Below, in pieces: positions 56,809 through 64,000 of a DNA stretch of 64,000 bases (position 1 is the first letter of the stretch; each line of letters opens with the position of its first letter). Under the pieces are notes generated by a model. It was not told the DNA's origin, ran no database searches, and saw nothing but the letters and a program-made list of their open reading frames with translations. This DNA comes from Mesostigma viride (taxonomy: Eukaryota; Streptophyta; Mesostigmatophyceae; Mesostigmatales; Mesostigmataceae): NCBI GenBank assembly GCA_009746045.1, contig RPFO01000165.1, positions 956,546 to 1,020,545 on the forward strand, given 5' to 3'. The position numbers and the translations under genes are program-made.

Positions 56809-57426
56809 CTAAGGGGATCTGGCACAGTCTACCCATTCTTCCCTGGCCTTGTTGAAGGCCTCCACCCATTTTAGGAAACCTATGTGTGTGCGACAGTCTT
56901 GCTCTATCTGTTCATAAGAAAGAGGGGACATTTTAGCCACATCATGCTTGCCCAATCCAAAGGATGTGGGATGAAGTTTTTGGTTATGAGCCAAGTCTGC
57001 CACACAAGGTTCTTGCCCTGGGGCATACTTGGGGGTAGCAAATTTTACAGAAGCAATGTTTGTGTGAATAAGTTTTTGAAGAGAAATTTTGAAATGATTC
57101 AGATCAATACCACCCAGGTCCTGGATGGCCAGTCTACTACTGGAGATAATGACACCAGGGTAAGAGAGAAAAGGATCACCCAACAAGGCATTACCTTTAT
57201 AACCTTCCAATACCTGGAAAGGGGTTGGGATACCAAGAATAGTCAACATGACCTGACCTTGTACCTTGAGTGATGACTGCCCTGAGAAATCAGCCACATG
57301 GTGCCAGGGTGAAGGTTCCAAAGGCAAATGGGGCACAGCCAGTGCACTAATAATGCTGACCTGGGCTTGTGTGTCCACTGCAACCACGAATGGACTATTA
57401 TTGTCATTCTGCCCAACCTTCCCCAC
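56809..57426 (-). pseudogene. Retropepsin-like protease of element M, located after integrase
   Basis: Residues 13-26 read FVVAVDTQAQVSII (catalytic Asp 18, at 57373-57375), then DFSGQSSLKVQGQVML, then NALLGDPFLSYPG. This is the retropepsin pattern hydrophobic-DTGA ... flap ... (I/L)LG..FL, with Gln in place of the conserved Gly. About 120 further residues follow (KFATPKYAPGQEP ...) that probably link to RT. Known role in copia: cleavage of the polyprotein. The position between integrase and RT is not the usual one. Whether it is active is unknown. Confidence 0.75.
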
Positions 57427-57494
57427 CTTAGCTGATCCTGCAGCAGTTTGAGCTTTAGCTCTATGGGCTGATTGTAGAATGCGAACAGCTTCTG

Positions 57495-58080
57495 CTAGGC
57501 TGCGTTTGGAATCAGTGCAGCTAGTGGCTGAGCTATGTCCACAAGTGAAGAGGTGATAGGTTGCTGATCACCTGTTTTGCCAATTTGACCCTCTGCTGCA
57601 AGGGGCCAAGCCTGCAGTGACTGCCTGCAATCATCAAGGGTGACCTGGGTGTCACAGTGGTTGTGGCTCTCACACTCACCAGTGGGTGTTCCAAACAACC
57701 ACTCACTGGGCAACGCTGGGATGCCAGGCAATTGTACAGGGCTGTCGGCCAACAGCTCTTCCTCCTCTGCCACGTCTGACACAGTTGGAAAATACAATTT
57801 CATCTTGTGAGGTGAACACCTGTGAATCTTACCCGGCGTGTCATTGTGCACTGTCCTGCCAGTGGTGTTAAACTTTAGGATGGTGGCTGGCCCATGCCAG
57901 GTACCCACCTTGCCTAGTCCCGACTCCTTGTAGAATAGGACCTGATCCCCTTCTCTGAAGGTGGGACGTGGATGCTTTGCATCCTTGACAGCTAACCTGC
58001 TAGCTGTATGTGCTCGCTGTGCGTTGTATAGGGCTAATGCAGTTAGCATTTTGGGCAACCAATATGCTAAGTGGATGCAG
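57495..58080 (-). pseudogene. Integrase C-terminal part of element M
   Basis: Contains ALYNAQRAHTASRLAV, FREGDQVLFYKESGLGKVGT and WHGPATILKFN, an SH3-like integrase end. It aligns with element P (VGLKVRMWKEPSIPGKRGKW ... QDGVVTRVEE). The tail after about 57780 is acidic and unique. The DDE core itself is missing because element P begins there. Confidence 0.65.
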
Positions 58081-58129
58081 TTTGGAAAGACCTTTCCAAC
58101 GCCGTGCTGACCGCCTGAAACAGACAAGG

Positions 58130-58720
58130 GACGAGAAAGATATGAAGTCCCGAAGTCCTAGCCGTCCGTGGCCGACTAGGGTGCAGTCCTCTGGTATAGT
58201 GGACAGGACACGTGGCAGGCCGTGCCTGCACAGGCTTAGCCTGACTATCACGTGACTGTGGTCCACGTAGACCAGAAGGAGCAGCAGCCTGTGACTGGTG
58301 GGGTACTGGAGCTGGCACAGGGCTGCAAAGATACTAGGCCTTGCAGGCTTGTGACAGGTCCTGTACTTCCTAGGTTGCAGAGTCTAGGCAAATCCAGTTC
58401 GTCCTGGTTCTGCACTGATGCCAGTGGACGTTGAGGATTTGCTTGCACGCCTGCACGTGCCTCGTCACGCCGATGGGAACGAGGAACAACACAAAGGATA
58501 TAGCTTGGTCATGGGGGATGACCAGCTATCTTGGCAAGCACGAACCGAGGCTCCCACATTGGACGTTGAAACGCTCACCGTGGTCGTGGCTTGGTGCACG
58601 GGTTAAAAGGTTGCTGCCCTGCAACTTTGGCTCATCCCGTTGTGTGCGTGAAAGACCAGGAGCTCACGCTCTGGCTTTGTTGCTAACTCGTATTATTGCA
58701 TTCCTGTTGCGAGGTTTTCA
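58130..58720 (+). other. 5' LTR/leader region of element P
   Basis: Non-coding DNA collinear with the decayed fragment at 755-1240. It begins where element M ends and lies before the first ORF. The LTR boundary inside this stretch could not be placed. Confidence 0.5.
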
Positions 58721-59877
58721 TGTCGGCCGAAGCTCGGGCAGAAACGCCTGAGTTGTCTTCTCCCAGTCGCCAAGCAGCACCGGAGCCGCCGGCGCGCGAG
58801 AGCTCTTTTTATCCCTATACTCATCGATCCAACGCCTCCACCTTCGTGCAAGCGGCATACGTTGCGCGGGGGCTTGCTGAGGGTGGTTGGGTGGCTGTGT
58901 TCGGAAACGCAGCAGGGCCGTCGGCGAACGACTCGGTGGTGATGAGGATCCGGGCGAAGACGTCGCCAGGTGAAACAGGGAGAGTGTGCACGGAGCGTCT
59001 CGTAGGTATACGAGACGAGATTGCTTCGTTGATTTACAGTCTGGAAGTTGCGTACCAGGGCGGGCACGTGACAATTCAAGCACTCGACTTGGCACAAGAA
59101 ACGCTGAGTCAGCTGGTGGCCATCTGCTTAGGTGGTGCCAGATTGTACAATCACTGGGTGGCGACGAGCTCTTTGGGAGAGGGCACCGACGCGTCGCACA
59201 TAATTCGGGACGCGCAGACGCGCGAGGAAGACAACCCGTGGGATTCCGCCGAGGTCGTTGCTCAGACCTCAGTGTGAGCATTTGGTCAACATATTGATCC
59301 AGGAGTCGCGGGGGCACGCGGACCACTGGGTTATCACCACTTGTCCGCCAGGCATCTGGTCAACCTTGGACACGCCCAGAGTGCATAGGGCGCCAGGGGC
59401 GACGGGGCCAACTGTGACGGTAATCACCGGTTGAGAGGTCACCGACGAGGAGTTCCACGATCAGTTTGTGGACCGACCGACAGGCATATCATCGCCAGGT
59501 CGTCGCAGCAAATCGACGAGGGCGACGGCACGAACGAGGGGTACTCCACTCGGCGTAGGGCAGAGTTGCACATTCCCTTTGAGCCGGAGCACGATTTTGC
59601 TGAGATAGGTCGGGGTTCTCGCAACGACCGACAGGGTGGTGGTAGCAGGTGGGTCAGGAACCTTCAGTGGTATCGCTGGGGCAGCGCGCCCAGAGTGCCG
59701 GTGGAGCAGACAGCAGCCGGGAGGCCGGTGAGCCGTGTGCTTGGTCCTTACAACGCGGAGGAGGTCCGCGCAGTTCCTCGAGTGGGGACACCCGTGGCGC
59801 GCACTGCGCAAGAGCGTGAGGAGGAGGCAGCACCTGAAGAGCAGCCGACGGCCTCTTCAGGCAGTACCAGCGCTTGA
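58721..59877 (+). CDS. Accessory ORF upstream of gag in element P, unknown, frameshifted
   Basis: ATG 58721 (MSAEARAETPELSSPS), open to 59277, then continuing in another frame as EHLVNILIQESRG ... TVTVITG (59277-59433), then EVTDEEFHDQF and a hydrophilic Arg/Glu-rich end (stop 59877). If one protein, about 385 residues. The first part shows alternating strands and a helix (GWVAVFGNA, SVVMRIRAK, IRDEIASLIYSLEVAY, HVTIQALDLAQETL). This order is reminiscent of an RNase H fold, but the first catalytic Asp is absent and I regard this as a guess. It lies about 50 nt before gag. Confidence 0.45.
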
Positions 59878-59930
59878 GCCTGTTCTTCTTTGCCTTTCGC
59901 CTGTGTTGTTTTGTCGTCCCACTGTATATA

Positions 59931-61286
59931 ATGCCTCGTGGCGAACCGGGCGACGGCGACAAGGGCGAGGCGGAGGCACCGGCTGGGGAAAGCCAGGAGC
60001 CTAGGAAGGACAAGGAGCAGCTGGTGGGGGAGGCAATCCCTACCAGCGACGGCGATGGGGGAAAGCGGCCAGGGAGCAAGAGGCGGCACGAGGACTCGGT
60101 GGAGGAGGCGCGTAAGGCGCGGGCGACATGGCCATCTGACGCGATGACGGTGGCAAACGGGCAACCAGCCGTGGAGAAGCGTAAGAGGGACACCTCCGCT
60201 GACGGCAATGGTAAGAGGCTTCATGTGGATGTGCCCTCCCATGCGCCTGCTGGCTCTAGTGGTGCTGTTGTTGTGACACCCGCTGTGGGGGAGCCAGTGA
60301 AGGCGGTGCCAGGGTCGAGGCCTCACATGAGTGCAGTTACTGTCATGAATGGACAAAAGCCTCTTAACCCACCACTAGCACAGGAAGCTTTAGACAAGTG
60401 GCTAGAGGACATGGAGCTGGTTGTACTCTCCGTGGACCCCACTGTCAACCTAGTGCAGGTGTTTCACTCGTCCACGTGCAACAGGGACTCCTCAGAGCGT
60501 GTCGGGGAGAAGACTAGGACGGCTGTCAAGGATAAGCTAACCTGGGCTCAGTTCCTGGATGGGTTGAGGGAAGAGTTCTCTGATAAGGTTCTCAACCTCA
60601 CCAACTATTATAAACACCAGTATGACACCTTTGAGATAGTGGGCCCTGTGGCAGAGGAATGGGCTAGGCTCAACCGTATCAGGGACAAGGGGGCCAAGTA
60701 TGGCTTCCTGGTCACAGATAGGGCCTTGGCAGATTATTTCCTGGACCGTATGGGTTTGAGTGTGGATGGTAGGAACAGTGCCCGCATGTTTCTGAACCAG
60801 ATTGATGGCTCCTTGCGTGCTCTGGAGCTTGTAATCCTCAGCATAAGGAAGCCAGATCCTGCCTGCAAGGCTATCCAGTCCCATGGCAGCAATGCCACCT
60901 CCGCTGTGCAGGGCCAAGGTGATGTCCCCGGGTACCCAGCCCATGATGGGGCAAGGCCTAACAAGCGTAAGCGCTTCAGGCGTCAGAGGCAGGGGGCTCA
61001 GGGTGGCAAGGGTGCAGGTTCCCAAGGAGGGGTTGGGAGCCAGCAAGCTGGTGGTCAGCAGGGTAAGGGTGGCCAAGGGCAAGGCAAGGGCCAAGCTCAA
61101 GGCAACCAGGGCAAGCAGGGTGGGCAGTCTCAGGGAGGCCAGGGAAGCCTGGCAAGGGTGGGGCTGGGTCTGGGAAGAAGGGTGGAGCATGCTTTGTGTG
61201 TGGCAAGGAAGGTCACTGGCGTCGTGAGTGCCCTGACAGGAAGGCCAAGCCTGCTGGGGCAGGGGGCCAGTCTGGGCAGCAGTGAC
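59931..61286 (+). CDS. gag: Gag of element P with CCHC knuckle in a shifted frame
   Basis: ATG 59931 (MPRGEPGDGDKGEAE). Capsid-like part at about 60360-60860 (LAQEALDKWLEDMELVVLSV, TWAQFLDGLREEF, AEEWARLNRIRDKGAKYGFL), then a Lys/Gly/Gln-rich repeat of GGCAAG and CAGGG words. The zinc knuckle CFVCGKEGHWRREC is at 61190-61231 in another frame than the body, so a frameshift lies in the repeat-like stretch at about 61060-61185. Known role: particle core and RNA packaging. Confidence 0.8.
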
Positions 61287-61333
61287 TAGCTACATCATCC
61301 CCTGTAAATAGTCAATCACCCCTTGGGGAAGGT

Positions 61334-62851
61334 GTGCTGGATGTACATAAGGATGGGGGTGTGCCCCTTGTGCAGCACCAAGGGTGTAAAGATGTTGTTC
61401 TTCCACTGGATTGCAATAACAATGCTGCAGCTGAATTCCCTATGCCTCATGCAGGTGGTGGGTCTCCAGCAGGTGCTGGCCTGGAGGGCCAAGGGACCTT
61501 GCTGGAAGGGCCTGGAGCGGTCCAGGGTGCAGGGCCTGGCTTGGGGAGTCAGGATGGCCTGCAGGGAAGCCCTGGAACCTCAGGAGTGGATCATGTGTCC
61601 CCACACACGGTTCAGACGTCTCGCCAGGTCAGTACTGAGAGAGTGCTGAGCTATGCTGAGGCTGGCCATAGATTGCATCACATGTTTGGGCATTCTGGGC
61701 AGGCAGCAATGTTTGCTTGGAAGCTAGGTAGGGAGCCTTTGTGGGAGGCTTGCCAGGCTGCTGCTGAGAACTGTGGTTGCCAGGAGAATGCTGTTCACCC
61801 ACCTCAGTCCCATGCTAGGGAGCCTGCTAGGGAGCGTGGCGACATCCAGATGGATATCCAGCATATCAGGGGCTTGTATATATTGGTGGGGGTGGACAGG
61901 TTCAGTAGATACAGGCTGATAGACGTTCTGCCTGGTATGCAGGAGCACCACTTGTTGTTGGGTATGAAGGCCCTGATCCCAGGCTTTGGGGTGTGCAAGA
62001 GTGTGCAGGCAGACTTGCAGTTTGACTGTTTGCTCAAGCATCAGGACCAGCTGCCTTGTAAGCTGGTAGTAGTCCCCAGGAGAGTCATGGGCAGCAAGGG
62101 GCTGTAGAGAGATCCATACGTGAGTGAAGACAGTGGTGCTAGCAGCAGAGTCAGTGCCACTTGTGGCATCTGCCTTAGAGAGGGCAGCCTGGTGTAAGGG
62201 GATAGAAGAGCAGCTGAACCACAGGGTTAACTATTACTTTGATGGTGTGGCTGTCTCTCCCCTGGCCCTGCAGTATAGCTTATTACCTGAGAACGTGGTG
62301 CAGGCCAGTCTTAGGAAGGCAGATAGGTTGTTTGCCCAGCTGAGACGTAAGGACAAGAACTGGAATGTGCTGAGGCCTCAGGTGGGGCTGAAGGTCAGGA
62401 TGTGGAAGGAACCATCTATTCCAGGCAAGCGGGGGAAGTGGCAGGATGGGGTTGTCACTCGTGTGGAAGAAGCTAACAGATCTTGCCTGGTGGCTTTGGA
62501 AAAGGATCCAAGGCACGTGTACAGGTTGTCCTGGGCTCATGTCAAGGAGAGAAGGCCACATGCAATCTGGCCTGCAGACGGGCCAGGCCCTCCCAGCTGG
62601 GTTGAGGAGCCAGGCCAGAGCCAGGCAGCAGCAGCTAACAATCCTCTGGTGGTGGATGATGGTCTGTCCCTGCTGGAAGATGACGAGCAGGAAGAGGCTG
62701 CTGAAGCAACTGTCACAAGGCCAGAGGGGACGGGGCAGCCACCTAAGGCCCGGGGGCCTCTCATGGCGGACGTCATCCGAGCACTCATGCGCAGCAAACA
62801 TGATCCCAAGGTATCCAAGCTCACGGGGTGGGGGTCGTGCTGGGCAGCTAC
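61334..62851 (+). CDS. Integrase of element P, directly after gag
   Basis: Linker, then zinc-binding GH(R)LHHMFGHSG with downstream Cys pair (EACQAAAENCGCQ), core DIQMDIQHIRG...ILVGVDRFSRYRLIDV and VQADLQFD. The Glu-containing motif QQGAVERSIRE follows at about 62090-62122 in a shifted frame, then a helical region and the C-terminal domain (PQVGLKVRMWKEPSIPGKRG). A basic/acidic tail runs to the protease. No protease motif occurs between the Gag knuckle (61231) and the zinc domain (about 61660). Copia integrases insert the cDNA into host DNA. Confidence 0.8.
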
Positions 62852-63227
62852 AATGGAGGTAGATACCAACTCACAGGTGTCTGTCATCAGGGAAGAGGAT
62901 GCTGTAGGCTTACAGATGTCCCATCCCAGTTGCCTTGCTGTGTCTGATTTCTCAGGAAAGGTGTCCATGAAGATCCTTGGGGAAGTGAGTGTGCCTATCT
63001 TAGGGGTGCCCACCACGTTCTGTGTGGTAGAGGGCTATCAGGGGCCTGCCATTCTGGGTCAGAACTTCTTGTGCATGCCAGGGGTTACTTTGACCTCTGA
63101 TGAGTTGGCACTAGAAGGCAGGGGCAGCCTCCCCCTTGAAAGATATCACTATTCCCAGGGTCTTGCAGTGGCGGTGAAGGCTGTTAAGAGTCAGCAGCTG
63201 AGGGTCCTCAAGGTCAGGAGCCCATAG
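62852..63227 (+). CDS. Retropepsin-like protease of element P, between integrase and RT
   Basis: Same frame as the integrase C-terminal part (62124-63227). Active site MEVDTNSQVSVI (Asp codon 62862-62864), DFSGKVSMKILGEVSV, then GPAILGQNFLCMPG. The triplet is DTN in place of DTG. The downstream strand and flap match element M residue by residue at many places (VSDFSGK/VADFSGQ, ILGVPTTFCVVEGY/ILGIPTPFQVLEGY). The stop is TAG 63225-63227. Confidence 0.78.
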
Positions 63228-64000
63228 CTGAGGACCTGTTGATCATCCCAACCACCTTTGATCCACGGCAGTTAGGGGTAAACAGGTACCAGATAGCTGC
63301 TCACAGTCCTATTCCCTGGCGCCAGCTAGTCGAGATGATGCAAAGCCCCAAGATGGCTAAGGCATGGACTCTTGGCTTTGTTGCTTCTGGGCATGAGTGG
63401 ATAGTTTCCAACTGTGCAGAACCTGTGGATGAGCTGCCAGAAGTTCACCAGCTGCTCAGATTGATGTTTGTCCTCAAGCTCAAGGAGGTAGATGGTGTCC
63501 AGGTGCCACATGTGAGACCAGTTGTAACCGAGTATCATGGCACTGGCCAGTTGTTAGATGAGGAGCTCTATACTCCAGGGATGCTGCATGACACGTGGAG
63601 GATTCTGCTGTGTATATTTCTGTCTTTTCTGGTTAAGGGTGTGCCCTATAGCTCTGTGCTGATTGATTTCAAGAGGGCTTTTCTTAAGGGTGACCAAGAT
63701 CAGGCTAGGCAGACTTGGAGAGATATCCCTCCTTTCTTTGTGACTGTACCTGCTGTATGGAGAGCAGAGATAAAGGCCAGGTACCTGAGAATTCTGAAAG
63801 GGTTGGAAGGTCTCAGGTCCAGTCCCATCATCTGGAGAAAGAGCCTAGAGAAATTCTTGAAGAATACCTGTGGGTTTTCTGTGTCTCCAGTGGATCCCTG
63901 TTTGTTCCAAGGGTCCCACAATGGCCTCCCTGTCTTTGCCTCACTGCATGGTGATGACCTGCATCTCATAGGTCCACCAGACTGGGTTGAGGCTGTTTTG
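63188..64000 (+). CDS. Reverse transcriptase of element P, partial (window edge)
   Basis: Open from 63188 to the window end in the frame -1 to the protease ORF, overlapping it by about 37 nt. Motifs: TEYHGTGQLLDEELYTPGM (similar to TEAELYTPGIQ of element M), VLIDFKRAFLKGD (copia DVKTAFLNG equivalent, about 63655-63695), GLEGLRSSPIIWRKSL, VDPCLF and FASLHGDDLHLIG (catalytic box at 63947-63958). The -1 overlap could be a programmed frameshift or a mutation. RNase H should follow outside the window. Confidence 0.85.

Larger units (their letters stand above)
55303..58080 (-). mobile_element. Copia element M, body (IN C-terminus, PR, RT, RNase H)
   Basis: Minus-strand element cut on the left by the chromovirus (its 3' end resumes at 35574) and on the right by the start of element P at about 58.1 kb. 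The order read from the sequence is integrase C-terminal part, protease, RT, RNase H. All parts are in different frames, so it is inactive, but each domain is well preserved. Confidence 0.85.
58130..64000 (+). mobile_element. Copia element P, plus strand, runs off the window
   Basis: Order: LTR/leader (about 58130-58720), accessory ORF, gag with CCHC, integrase, protease, RT, with the window ending inside RT. Similar to elements M and N in protease and RT motifs. The 3' LTR is outside the window, so LTR length and target duplication cannot be given. Confidence 0.85.

Overview
The window reads as nuclear DNA of a eukaryote. The only host-like gene I can support is spliced, and almost everything else is transposable elements of eukaryotic type (LINEs, Ty3 and Ty1/copia LTR elements, TA- and 8-bp-TSD DNA transposons, tRNA-like repeats, long AAC/GTT microsatellites). 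GC-rich coding, short introns and homopolymer-C runs fit a green alga or similar protist, but nothing here proves the lineage, so I leave it open.

Layout. 1-159 is a (GTT)n tract that looks like the AAC tail of a minus-strand LINE lying at the window edge. 755-1916 holds a decayed LTR piece and a minus-strand remnant of an RNase H1 hybrid-binding-type ORF. 3362-10550 is a pile of LINE pieces: an endonuclease fragment, three 3' ends nested in one another, an ORF1-type gene with a C-tract frameshift, and a reverse-transcriptase copy split by a 2.2-kb array of 393-bp tRNA-like units carrying a 17-bp target duplication. 10551-12500 shows no gene. 12836-14733 (minus) is a probable spliced host gene. 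15414-17483 holds two tail-to-tail 5'-truncated LINE insertions, each with its own target duplication. 18537-20585 is a 583-bp tandem duplication, one copy of which received an 882-bp TA-flanked inverted-repeat transposon. 20990-24600 is simple-sequence and repeat DNA. 24815-28736 is a nearly complete LINE with a restriction-like endonuclease and a 234-bp AAC tail.

The right half is nested LTR elements. A small-LTR element in tandem form (31799-35344) carries an 8-bp-TSD transposon. A 19.7-kb Ty3 chromovirus (35575-55297, LTRs 616 bp, TSD CCTGC) is inserted in a minus-strand copia element, and is itself split inside RT by an 8.3-kb minus-strand copia element (40818-49130, LTRs 699 bp, TSD CGAAG). 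The chromovirus has an extra ORF with a hybrid-binding domain before gag and a long Arg/Ser/Pro-rich ORF after the chromodomain. From about 58.1 kb to the window end a plus-strand copia element runs gag-IN-PR-RT.

The most unusual signal is shared by the copia elements. The protease lies between integrase and reverse transcriptase, not before integrase. Its active site reads DT(N/Q) in place of DTG, and the RT catalytic box reads HGDD in place of the usual YVDD. The gene order was read in two copies, and a third copy keeps the protease motif in the matching place. This points to a distinct copia lineage and not a single rearranged copy.
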